From positions 106,456-170,455 of the forward strand of contig NZ_MDEC01000009.1 of NCBI RefSeq assembly GCF_002939785.1: 64,000 nucleotides of DNA, given 5' to 3'. A model generated the notes under the pieces. The model made no database searches. It saw only the letters and a list, made by a program, of their open reading frames with translations, and was not told the DNA's origin. Made by a program: the position numbers and the translations under genes. Origin of the DNA: Xanthomonas codiaei. GTDB taxonomy: Bacteria; Pseudomonadota; Gammaproteobacteria; Xanthomonadales; Xanthomonadaceae. Of the stretch, positions 48,258 to 56,800 are shown piece after piece (position 1 is the first letter of the stretch; every line of letters starts with the position of its first letter).

Positions 48258-48731
48258 ATGGCACAGGCGAACTATTCCTTGGACGCCTTCGTGGAGTTGC
48301 TCGACCAGACCGTCCTACGAGCGCAACAGCGATGCCGCCAGCGCCACGCCGCACTGGTGCATGCTGCAGTGGCCGCCTGCGGCATGCAGGTTCGCTGCGT
48401 GGATGATGAAGAAACGGCCCATGGCAAAATGGAGACCGTGCTGTCCATTCCGGTCTGCCAGTTGCGCGCGCTGCGGCTATCGCAAATCAGCGAGTTTTCG
48501 TTGATGCTGGACGTGCAGATAGAGGCGGTCACGCAGAGCGACGGTGCTCCCGGACTGGCGTTGCGTATTGCGCCGCCACGCAGCCGTACGTCAAGCCACA
48601 CGCTGAAAATCGGCTATCAGGGCAGCGCATGTCCGCGTGGCGTGCTTTGGTTCGATGGCATCGCGTTGAAGGAATGGACGCTTCATCCGTTCGTGGACGA
48701 GCCACCTTCCGATCCCGGAGTGTTGCCGTGA
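48258..48731 (+). CDS. probable third DUF2589-like protein
   Basis: 157 residues. The N-terminal helix NYSLDAFVELLDQTVLRAQQRCRQRHAALV parallels the start of the two DUF2589 genes upstream, and IPVCQLRALRLSQISEFSLMLDVQIEAV occupies the place of their PLL-x-L...V-x-x-x-F-D core. The relation is by pattern, not confirmed by alignment. It starts directly at the previous stop, and its own stop overlaps the next GTG. Confidence 0.6.
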   Translation: MAQANYSLDAFVELLDQTVLRAQQRCRQRHAALVHAAVAACGMQVRCVDDEETAHGKMETVLSIPVCQLRALRLSQISEFSLMLDVQIEAVTQSDGAPGLALRIAPPRSRTSSHTLKIGYQGSACPRGVLWFDGIALKEWTLHPFVDEPPSDPGVLP

Positions 48732-49066
48732 GGTTGCTGCTGTCAGACGCCGATGCCCGCGCGCTCGCCGAGCGGCTAGGAACCGATGTGGCGACCCTGC
48801 ATGCGGATCTCCGCCGGCGGTCTTGGCGCCGGCGGCGATCCATCTTCATTATCTACCTGGTTGCCGTTCTGGTGATTGCTGCAGCCGGTGTGCTGAGCAG
48901 AAGCTTGATCGATCTTTCCATCCTGTCCAACTTCTTATCGGAGCTTTCTCATGTCTGGCCAACCTCATCATCAGCCTCACGTTCTCCGCATCGCCTCAGC
49001 CCTGGCCTTGTGTCTTTCGTTGACCGCAGTACAGGCCGCTCCGGCTGGCAGCATTCCGACGGGTGA
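48728..49066 (+). CDS. small single-span membrane protein
   Basis: 112 residues from GTG 48728, whose first base lies in the previous gene (GTGA overlap). An N-terminal cytoplasmic part (LLLSDADARALAERLGTDVATLHADL, like a short DNA- or protein-binding helix pair) is followed by a strongly basic RRRSWRRRR and one membrane helix IFIIYLVAVLVIAAAGVL. The frame runs 116 bases into the next gene, which has its own good ribosome-binding site. Only the portion up to about residue 75 looks constrained. A holin-like role for the membrane helix is possible but a single basic-flanked helix is not diagnostic. Confidence 0.55.
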   Translation: MRLLLSDADARALAERLGTDVATLHADLRRRSWRRRRSIFIIYLVAVLVIAAAGVLSRSLIDLSILSNFLSELSHVWPTSSSASRSPHRLSPGLVSFVDRSTGRSGWQHSDG

Positions 49067-49694
49067 CTGGCGCGGAATCCTGTCCGCCAGCGGCGGTGCC
49101 GGCCCGGTTTATGTCCGCCTGAGCGGGCGCGCGGTGGAAGCTGACGGCATCCAAACGGCGGACGTGCGGTTTGGACCTCCGTTCAATTGTGCGCTGGAGC
49201 TAAGGGCGCAGCCGGACGGTTACGCGCTGCTGTCGCGCAATGGCGGCAGGTTTTGCGATGCGCTAGCTGGTGGCCGCGCCCAGCTTGAGGTGACGGAAGG
49301 TGCGAAGTCCGGCATGCAACTCACGCTGCTTGGCCGCGATTCGCCGTTGGTCGTTGCCTTGGACCAGAGCAGTGCAGGTTTGGCCGAAGCCGGGCGCTGG
49401 CGCGGGGCGGGCCTGATTTCCGCCCAGCTGGAGATCGTGGCGACCACAATCCGCCCGGGAGACGTGCTCGGTCGCCTGCGCTATGGCGCCCCCCGCGACT
49501 GTCAGGTGGAATTGCGCTATGCCGGGCGTGCAGCAGGCATGTTGAACGCCTGGGTCGGAGCCAACGATAGAGGCTACTGCCGCCAGCTCAGCGATGGGCA
49601 GGCCAGTCTGCGGATCCGCGACGATGGCAGTGCAGAGCTTGCTCTTATTGTGAAAGGTCAGCGCGATACGACACTGTTCGAGCGGATGCCCTGA
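48951..49694 (+). CDS. exported protein of unknown function
   Basis: 247 residues with a signal peptide (LRIASALALCLSLTAVQAAPA). The mature part has two similar beta-rich halves, each with a G-x-W-R-G opener (TGDWRGILSASGG and AGRWRGAGLISAQ), a basic F/G-x-P-x-x-C pair (FGPPFNCALEL and YGAPRDCQVEL) and a closing C (GRFCDALAGG and RGYCRQLSDG). It thus looks like an internal duplication, each half with a disulfide. I do not know the family. ATG 48951 follows GGAGCTTTCTC and overlaps the end of the preceding frame. Confidence 0.7.
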   Translation: MSGQPHHQPHVLRIASALALCLSLTAVQAAPAGSIPTGDWRGILSASGGAGPVYVRLSGRAVEADGIQTADVRFGPPFNCALELRAQPDGYALLSRNGGRFCDALAGGRAQLEVTEGAKSGMQLTLLGRDSPLVVALDQSSAGLAEAGRWRGAGLISAQLEIVATTIRPGDVLGRLRYGAPRDCQVELRYAGRAAGMLNAWVGANDRGYCRQLSDGQASLRIRDDGSAELALIVKGQRDTTLFERMP

Positions 49695-49733
49695 TGTTGG
49701 CTTAGGGGCGCGCCTGCACCTCGGGAATCACCT

Positions 49734-50732
49734 ATGTGGAAGCGAACCAGGATGCGCGTCGGCCTGCGGCGACGCGCAGTGGCCCAATCCGTCTCGCCGG
49801 CAGGATTCACCGGTCCGGTGTTCTCCAGCGTGCTTGAACAACTGGAGCTCGAATGTCGGGCCATGGTGTCGTATGCGCTAAAGCAGGGGTTGGCTATGTC
49901 CCCCGATCTGCCTGGCCGGTTGGCGGAACTACGGGTGATGCCTGGCGCCTCCCTGCATGGCGAAGCCGGCGCGCGCGAACTGGCCGGTCTGCACCGACAG
50001 CTGGTTCGCGCGATCCAACCGGCAACTCCGCAAGCGGTGGTGCTGATCGAGCGGGAGCGGTTGCGCGGTGGTCTTTTGCGCTGGCTCGGCCCAATTCCGC
50101 TGATCCGCACCTTGACCTTGAGCTCGGTCGGCTGTCTTGCCACAGTGGTCGGACTGGCGATGTCTAGCTCGGTCAACGAGCAGAACATCGCGCTCGGGTT
50201 TCTCGATTCCTCGGGCAGCACGCTGGCCTGGAATGTGATGTTCATCCTAGCCTGTGCCGGGCTTGGTGCAGCGTTTTCTGCGCTGTTTCAGGCCCATCGT
50301 TACGTCGCCGACGCGACGTACGATCCGCGATTCGATTCTTCCTATGCCGCGCGCATGATCCTGGGCCTCATCGCCGGCCTGATTTTGGTGGAGTTGCTGC
50401 CGGAGGATCTGTTTGCCGAAACTAGCCTGGGCGCGTTCGGAAAACCCGCTTTGGCGATGATGGGCGGATTTTCGGCAAGTGCCGTCTATCGCCTGCTGCA
50501 GCGCATGGTCGAAGTCATGGAAACTGCCGTACGCGGCGATTCCAGCCAGCATACCGCTGCCGCGATCCAGTCGCAGCGCGCATCGGTCGAGTCCGAAGGC
50601 ATCCGCGCGCGCGGCGAGCTTGCTGCAGGTCTGCTGGACCTGCAGCGTGAGATGGAAGCGGATCCGCGTTTGGATCAAGTGCGTCAGCAACTGGCCGGCC
50701 TCGCCAGGCAGATGATGTCCGGCGATTCGTGA
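49734..50732 (+). CDS. membrane protein of unknown function
   Basis: 332 residues: a basic N-terminal cytoplasmic region, four predicted membrane segments (about 122-144, 164-185, 208-223 and 236-256) and a C-terminal helical tail of about 75 residues. I recognise no domain. Its place after the DUF2589 series and an exported protein suggests a channel, anchor or export function for that group. This is inference from position only. 39 bases separate it from the exported-protein gene. Confidence 0.7.
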   Translation: MWKRTRMRVGLRRRAVAQSVSPAGFTGPVFSSVLEQLELECRAMVSYALKQGLAMSPDLPGRLAELRVMPGASLHGEAGARELAGLHRQLVRAIQPATPQAVVLIERERLRGGLLRWLGPIPLIRTLTLSSVGCLATVVGLAMSSSVNEQNIALGFLDSSGSTLAWNVMFILACAGLGAAFSALFQAHRYVADATYDPRFDSSYAARMILGLIAGLILVELLPEDLFAETSLGAFGKPALAMMGGFSASAVYRLLQRMVEVMETAVRGDSSQHTAAAIQSQRASVESEGIRARGELAAGLLDLQREMEADPRLDQVRQQLAGLARQMMSGDS

Positions 50733-51106
50733 TCTTTGGCGGGTGCGCTGCAGCGAGAGCCGAGTTGGATTTATCTACAACCTTATGCAGAAACGATGTC
50801 TGGCGCAGCGTGCCGAGGATCAGGTGGGATATGTGTTGGTGTGGAGCGGCACAGTTCGCTTCGGCTGCGCTTCAACGTGTTAACACACCTTACGCAAACG
50901 TACCCGTCGTTGCGTCACACCGACATCTACACCGTCTTCAAAACCAGCAGTTGACGGTTTCCAAATCAGTCCAGGACCGATGGTTCCGAGGTGAGCGTAT
51001 GACAAGCTCGCTCAAGTGCTCCTGCCGAGCATCTATCGATTCGCTGCAGCGCGCCGCTCGAAAGCCGCTGCACAGTGCGGTCCCCATTCGTGCAACCGAG
51101 GGAATG
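50733..51106 (+). promoter_or_regulatory. long leader before the LuxR-type regulator gene
   Basis: 374 bases of visibly lower GC than the core genes. It holds the perfect palindrome GTGTTAACAC (50877-50886), a candidate operator, and a TTGACG hexamer at 50951. A second in-frame ATG at 50999 with a good GAGGTGAG ribosome-binding site could add 36 residues to the regulator. No separate gene is supported. Confidence 0.5.
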
Positions 51107-51817
51107 ATGAAGACACGTATCGTCGTCGCTGCTGATCGCACCATCCTCGTGGAGGGTATGGTCGCTTTGCTGCAAAAGGTTCCGAATTTCGAAGTGGTAG
51201 GGCGCGCCGAAGACGGGCTGGCGTGTCTTCAGATCGCTGCCAGAGAGCAGCCGGATATCGTCCTGGTGGATGTCCTGCTCCCCGGCCTCAATGGCATAGA
51301 TCTGACGCGACGTTTGATTCAACGTAGTCCCAATAGCCGGGCAATCTGCATTGCTCCATCTGATGCCTGCATGCGTGCCAGCGCAGTCTTCGAGGCAGGC
51401 GCAAAAGCCTATCTGGCGCGAACCAGCACCTTCGCCGAATTGTTGCGTGCAATTCAACTCGTTGGTCAAGATCAGATCTATATCAGTCCTCAGATGTCGC
51501 GTTCGCTGATCGCAGGATTGCGTCGAGCCGCCAAAGACGACTCCGCGTATACCCGGCTGACCTCGCGTGAGCGCGAAATCGTGCAGCTCTACTCCGAGGG
51601 TCTGTCCACCAGGCAGATCGCTACGCGCCTGCACTTGAGCGTGAAAACGGTGGCGACGCATCGCGAAAACTGCATGTTGAAGCTCAATATCCAAAGCATC
51701 GCCCAGCTCACCCGTTATGCAATCGCACAAGGGCTTTCTCCACTGGACCCTGTATCCGGCGGTGATGGCGAGCTATCGGAAGCATTCGTGCCGCAGCGGT
51801 CGTGCCAAGCTGGCTGA
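51107..51817 (+). CDS. LuxR/NarL-type response regulator, orphan
   Basis: 236 residues: receiver domain with phospho-acceptor Asp in VLVDVLLPGLNGIDL and Lys near GAKAYLAR, then a LuxR-type helix-turn-helix LTSREREIVQLYSEGLSTRQIATRLHLSVKTVATHRENCMLKL. The N-terminal switch residues are TRIVVAADRTILVEG, with a single acidic residue where two are usual, so phosphorylation is not assured. No histidine kinase lies nearby. I chose ATG 51107 (GAGGG four bases upstream); an extended form from ATG 50999 is possible. Likely controller of the adjacent island genes. Confidence 0.85.
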   Translation: MKTRIVVAADRTILVEGMVALLQKVPNFEVVGRAEDGLACLQIAAREQPDIVLVDVLLPGLNGIDLTRRLIQRSPNSRAICIAPSDACMRASAVFEAGAKAYLARTSTFAELLRAIQLVGQDQIYISPQMSRSLIAGLRRAAKDDSAYTRLTSREREIVQLYSEGLSTRQIATRLHLSVKTVATHRENCMLKLNIQSIAQLTRYAIAQGLSPLDPVSGGDGELSEAFVPQRSCQAG

Positions 51818-52274
51818 GTTGCCCAGTCTTTTGCAAAGACGGGTGCCAGTCACACAGTATTCGGCGCATGGCTGCGATGTCATCGCGAGAGCGGGTGCTT
51901 CGCTACGCCGAGAGTGATCGATGGATTTTCCGTTCCGGTCACGCGATGCTCAACGATGCGGTTTGCGAGCGCCTGCAGGAACCTTTCGGTGGCGCCAATC
52001 CTGTTGCGACAGTGAGAGTGTTGCGTCAACTTTTATCGCAGCGCCTCGTCGTCGCCGCGAGCAGTCACCGGCTTGCGCTTTGTCCAAAGCTGGCGCCGGA
52101 GCCGCTCCACTTGCAGTGTTGAGCGTTCTCCCGGCGGCAGGTCCGCGCATGCACCCTTGGATCTGGGTTCCTGACCGATACCGAAGGATGGTCGCCATTC
52201 GCACACTGGTGGTGCGTCCAGACGCGCAGAGGGCGCGCCCAGCGACGCAACATCATTCAATAGAGGATAAATCC
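51818..52274. other. non-coding stretch before the toxin-like pair
   Basis: 457 bases, low GC for the genome. A small hairpin GTCTTT-TGC-AAAGAC near 51831 may end the regulator transcript. No frame of good quality exists; the open frame running into the next gene has unlikely composition. The last bases supply AGAGGATAAATCC before ATG 52275. It probably holds the promoter and control region for the pair. Confidence 0.5.
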
Positions 52275-52859
52275 ATGAGCATTAACTTGCGGCTTGATGA
52301 AAAGGGCTATGCCGATGCACTGACAGCTGTGCGGCATGACAACGACCACCAGGACTCTGTCGAGGTGGTCTACGTGGATGAAAACGACAGCAAGAAAGTC
52401 TCGCGTTACTTCTTGAAGTCCCCGAACTTCGAATTGACCGCCTACGAAATCGGTGGCAGCAGGTACGACCTCAAGAGCTACCGGCACGTTGGCAAATTTC
52501 CTGGCGTCTCCTACGCCGATTTGGTCGCCGCGCTCTCCAAGGGCGGCGAGGGCGGTACCGACATGAATCAACGCTTGAGTGTCGTCGTGTGCCTGATTTG
52601 CGAGGCGGCGCGTTCCAAGCTGATTGAAGGCGCGATGCAGAGAGCCATCGCTGGGGAGCGCGTCGAACTGGAGCCGTATCGTGTGTTGATGAACATGTAT
52701 GAGCACACGCTCAGGTTCAAGAGCACGAAATTCAAAGGCACCACACACGCTGCTCCGCCATTGCTGCCGTTGCAGTTGCAGGACTACATCGACTATGTCC
52801 AGTCCAAGGACTACACCGGCGACACGGGTATCGCAGACACCATTCGCGCGCTGAACTAG
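52275..52859 (+). CDS. ribosome-inactivating-protein-like (rRNA N-glycosylase fold)
   Basis: 194 residues. The segment VVVCLICEAARSKLIEGAM (residues 103-121) matches the RIP active-site block, as in ricin A chain ICIQMISEAARFQYIEGEM, with candidate catalytic Glu110 and Arg113. Other collinear features are YADALTAVR at the N-terminus (ricin NFIRAVR), FELTAYEIGG with Tyr57 where ricin has Tyr80, SYADLVAAL with Tyr80 (ricin NYDRLEQL, Tyr123), and VLMNMYEHTL where ricin has LENSWGRL (Trp211 replaced by Tyr142). RIPs remove the adenine of the sarcin-ricin loop in large rRNA. There is no signal peptide, lectin chain or immunity gene. ATG 52275 follows AGAGGA. Base composition is poorer in GC than that of the neighbours. 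Confidence 0.62.
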   Translation: MSINLRLDEKGYADALTAVRHDNDHQDSVEVVYVDENDSKKVSRYFLKSPNFELTAYEIGGSRYDLKSYRHVGKFPGVSYADLVAALSKGGEGGTDMNQRLSVVVCLICEAARSKLIEGAMQRAIAGERVELEPYRVLMNMYEHTLRFKSTKFKGTTHAAPPLLPLQLQDYIDYVQSKDYTGDTGIADTIRALN

Positions 52860-52926
52860 GTTGCCCGTTGCTATATCCATCAAGGCGCAACGGCGGCATG
52901 TGTCGTTGCGCATCAAGGAGAACAAT

Positions 52927-53616
52927 ATGAGCATGTCCGACAATGCCACTGCCACCGGGCAAGGTGGCAATCTGGAGTTCATTCAATCGCTGGAGCGGGT
53001 GCTTGCGCGTGATCGGGCTGGCACGCTGCTGCAGCCGCTTTCCGGCATGCCGGTTGCGCGGCCGATCTACCAGGTGCCGGCGACCGACGTGGCGGAACCG
53101 GTGCGGACGCTGGTCACCAGCATCTTTCGTGGCACAGGCGTCTACGATGCAGTGCCTGAATCCAAGCACGGCGAGAATGTGCACGGGTCCATGCGCGACG
53201 TGCACCAGAACGACGACCGGGGTCGCCGCTATCTTCCGGTTCTCGACTATCCAGCATCGCCGACGGGGCGGGCCAGGCTTTATCACGACTACATACTGGA
53301 GCGTGGCAAGGCATACGTCCAGAACCGGCAGCGGGAACGTTCGGGCACGAGCGATGTGCTGACCGGGTATGTGGAATACACGGTGATGCTGGAGGGCTGT
53401 AGCAATGTTCGACTGATCTTCGACTATCTCAATACCCGCTTTTTTATCTCTCCCAACCACTACAAACCGTGGGCCAGGGCAGATGCCTTGGCCGCACGTC
53501 GCAATCTGGGAGTCGATCCAGCGCGGTATCGACTCGCGCCGCACGAAGCGGGCATGGATGAGCAGAGCTGGCGCGACGACGAGTTGTACGGCCCGCATCT
53601 GCTGATCATGCTATGA
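52927..53616 (+). CDS. possible guanyl-specific ribonuclease-like protein
   Basis: 229 residues. The N-terminal ~100 residues are unrecognised. In the C-terminal half, AYVQNRQRE...GYVEYTV...NVRLIFDY...FFISPNHYKPW follows the order seen in RNase Sa/N1-type enzymes (FQNRES...GYYHEYTV...RR...YYTGDHYATF), giving candidate Glu150, Arg162 and His178. The spacing is close but not identical (12 and 16 residues, against 11 and 20 in RNase Sa), and the second catalytic Arg is not placed. It may be an RNA-cleaving toxin, a derived inactive partner, or an immunity protein for the upstream RIP-like gene. ATG 52927 follows AAGGAGAACAAT. It begins 67 bases after the RIP-like stop, likely in the same transcript. 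Confidence 0.42.
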   Translation: MSMSDNATATGQGGNLEFIQSLERVLARDRAGTLLQPLSGMPVARPIYQVPATDVAEPVRTLVTSIFRGTGVYDAVPESKHGENVHGSMRDVHQNDDRGRRYLPVLDYPASPTGRARLYHDYILERGKAYVQNRQRERSGTSDVLTGYVEYTVMLEGCSNVRLIFDYLNTRFFISPNHYKPWARADALAARRNLGVDPARYRLAPHEAGMDEQSWRDDELYGPHLLIML

Positions 53617-53689
53617 GCGAAACGAAGGGCGAGGGCACCGCCTGGCGCAGGCCCAGCGCGATGTAATGACCTGGGCGCAGGTCGGTTCC

Positions 53690-53717
53690 GGCGTCGGCCA
53701 ACACCGTGGCCGACGCC
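53690..53717 (+). terminator. hairpin closing the accessory island
   Basis: GGCGTCGGCCA and its exact complement TGGCCGACGCC form an 11-bp stem with a six-base loop 73 bases after the last island gene. It has no T-tract on either side. It lies between convergent genes and may end both transcripts with Rho. Confidence 0.5.
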
Positions 53718-53764
53718 TCCCATCCTGTGGCGATCAGCCTTTCGCGTGAGCGGCTGCGGCCGTT

Positions 53765-54400
53765 TCAGCGCGTCGTATCGGCGTCCATGGCCGCCTGCAT
53801 CAATGCGGCGATCGCGTGCGAGGCTTGGTCGGGTCGCTGCGCAAGGAACTGGCTGACGCTGCGCTGATTGGCGGCCGGATGGTTCTGGCTCAGCTTGAAG
53901 GTGAGTTCGACGCGGCTGGGCACGAAGCGAAAGCCCACGAGGCCGCGCAACTGGCGGCGATGGCTGTCGCGCTCCATCTCGAACTGCCAGTCGCTGCCGA
54001 CACGCTGCTCGAAGTGCCGACTCATGCGACCGATCAGATCGCCCAGCGCCTGCTCGTCGTCCACCCGGCTGCAGTGGCCGTGCAGATGTGCAACCGCGTA
54101 ATTCCAGGTCGGCACGCGCGCGGCGGCTTCCTTGTCCGGATACCAGGTGGGCGACACATAGGCATGCGGCCCGTGCACCACGATCACCGCATCGCCAGGG
54201 GCGCGGGCCTGCGGGTTGGGGCGTGCCCAGTGCCCCTCGATAAGGATTGCCTGTTCGTCGCGCCGGTACAGCACCGGCAGGTGCGAAATGGCCGGCACGC
54301 CGTCGTTGCCCGGACTGACCAGGGTCACGAACGGGTCGTGCGCCAGCAGCTTGTCCAGCAGCGCCAGATCGGTCTGTGCGAAGGCGCGCGGTGCGTACAT
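53765..54400 (-). CDS. PaiB-type FMN-binding protein
   Basis: 211 residues of the PaiB/FMN-binding split-barrel family (negative transcriptional regulator type): MYAPRAFAQTDLALLDKLLAHDPFVTLVS, HLPVLYRRDEQAILIEGHWARPNPQ, HAYVSPTWYPDKEAAARVPTWNYAVAHLHG. A role in regulation or in redox detoxification is reported for the family; here it is unproven. It starts one base after the preceding small gene stop, in a leftward chain with asnS. Confidence 0.88.
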   Translation of the reverse strand: MYAPRAFAQTDLALLDKLLAHDPFVTLVSPGNDGVPAISHLPVLYRRDEQAILIEGHWARPNPQARAPGDAVIVVHGPHAYVSPTWYPDKEAAARVPTWNYAVAHLHGHCSRVDDEQALGDLIGRMSRHFEQRVGSDWQFEMERDSHRRQLRGLVGFRFVPSRVELTFKLSQNHPAANQRSVSQFLAQRPDQASHAIAALMQAAMDADTTR

Positions 54401-54401
54401 C

Positions 54402-54728
54402 TCAGGCGCGGCCGCCCATGCTGATCACCATGCGTTCGCGCAGATCGGCATCGTCGGTGCCCTGCGGCGGCGAAATCTCGTGCAGCGAAAATCCGCGGAT
54501 CAACGCGTCTTCTTCGTCCAGCCCGTCCAGCGCGACGAATTCGGCGTCGAACAGTGCGGCGCGCGCGCTGTCTTCGCTGTCGTAGGCCAGCGTCTTGCCA
54601 TCGCTGTCCAGCACTTCGGCGGTGCCGGCGGCCTTGATGCGCAGGCGTGCCCAGATCAGGGTGCGGCCGATGCTGGCCAGCCACCACTGGTCGCGATCGA
54701 GTTCGGTATCGGGTGCAGCGTGAGTCAT
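54402..54728 (-). CDS. small conserved-looking hypothetical protein
   Basis: 108 acidic residues (LDRDQWWLASIGRTLIWARLRIKA...ISPPQGTDDADLRERMVISMGG). No recognised domain and no signal. Its ATG 54728 overlaps the stop of the upstream membrane-protein gene by four bases, and its stop is one base from the PaiB-like start, so it is surely translated in the chain. Function unknown. Confidence 0.72.
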   Translation of the reverse strand: MTHAAPDTELDRDQWWLASIGRTLIWARLRIKAAGTAEVLDSDGKTLAYDSEDSARAALFDAEFVALDGLDEEDALIRGFSLHEISPPQGTDDADLRERMVISMGGRA

Positions 54729-55030
54729 GTCAGAACCTTGGAAAGCAGGCCGAGCAGGGCCGCCATGCCCAGGCCGAAAAAGATGGTCAGCAGCGAGAGC
54801 CAGGCGGGCGTGGCCAGGCCGGACAGCGCACTGTCGCGGAAACTGCGGTAACGACGCGCCAGCAACCAGCGCAACGCCACGGGACTGATGAAGGCCGGGT
54901 CGCCGAAACTGTCCAGCGCGTCCGGGTGGCGGTCGCGCAGGTGTACCAGGGTCAGCGGCCAGAAGATCAGCAGCGCGGTCAGGCCGGCGACGGCGACGCC
55001 GACGAAACAAAGCGCGAAGAACAGAATCAT
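54725..55030 (-). CDS. small two-span membrane protein
   Basis: 101 residues with an N-terminal membrane helix (ILFFALCFVGVAVAGLTALLIFW) and a C-terminal one (WLSLLTIFFGLGMAALLGLLS), separated by a charged loop HLRDRHPDALDSFGDPAFISPVALRWLLARRYRSF. The layout recalls UspB-like stress membrane proteins, but I cannot confirm that. It overlaps both neighbouring genes by four bases. Confidence 0.72.
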   Translation of the reverse strand: MILFFALCFVGVAVAGLTALLIFWPLTLVHLRDRHPDALDSFGDPAFISPVALRWLLARRYRSFRDSALSGLATPAWLSLLTIFFGLGMAALLGLLSKVLT

Positions 55031-55377
55031 GCATCGTGCTCCGTGGGCGGCGCATCGAACCGGCCGATGATGTCAACGAGACCGACGATATCGTCGTTCA
55101 GTGCATTCAGATCTTCGGCCCGAATCCACCGCTCGGTGTGGTGTGCACCGCCGGCTTCTTGAACGGCGCAGGGTTCGACGAACGTTGCACGAACTGCGAA
55201 CTGCGCAACATGGCCAACCCCGCTGTGCTTGACGTTCCAGCGCGACGCGATCTCCTCGGCGTAGCGCTGATTGGTCACCGGATAGACCAGCGGTTGCTCC
55301 GGCAGCGGTGGCGGCCAGCGCCGAAAGCCGGAGTCGCGCACCAATGCGTATTCCTCCGGCCCCGCAGGGCGGTGCAT
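55027..55377 (-). CDS. small protein of the type annotated ADP-ribosylation/crystallin J1
   Basis: 116 residues: MHRPAGPEEYALVRDSGFRRWPP opening, VYPVTNQRYAEEIASRWNVKHSGVGHVAQF middle and GGAHHTERWIRAEDLNALNDDIVGLVDII end. Proteins of this layout carry that name in many genomes without proof of activity. I prefer ATG 55377 because a longer frame would run into the end of asnS. It begins 28 bases after asnS and is coupled to the membrane-protein gene. Confidence 0.6.
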   Translation of the reverse strand: MHRPAGPEEYALVRDSGFRRWPPPLPEQPLVYPVTNQRYAEEIASRWNVKHSGVGHVAQFAVRATFVEPCAVQEAGGAHHTERWIRAEDLNALNDDIVGLVDIIGRFDAPPTEHDA

Positions 55378-55405
55378 CGTGACCGTGGCCGCCGCGTTGC
55401 CCACC

Positions 55406-56800
<1,395 letters not shown>

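Noticed and set aside
48728..49066. Classical phage holin
   Set aside because: Only one membrane helix with a long basic N-terminal region; a holin assignment cannot be supported from sequence.
51921..52274. In-frame extension upstream of the RIP-like gene
   Set aside because: Residues are of random composition, and AGAGGATAAATCC places the ribosome at ATG 52275.
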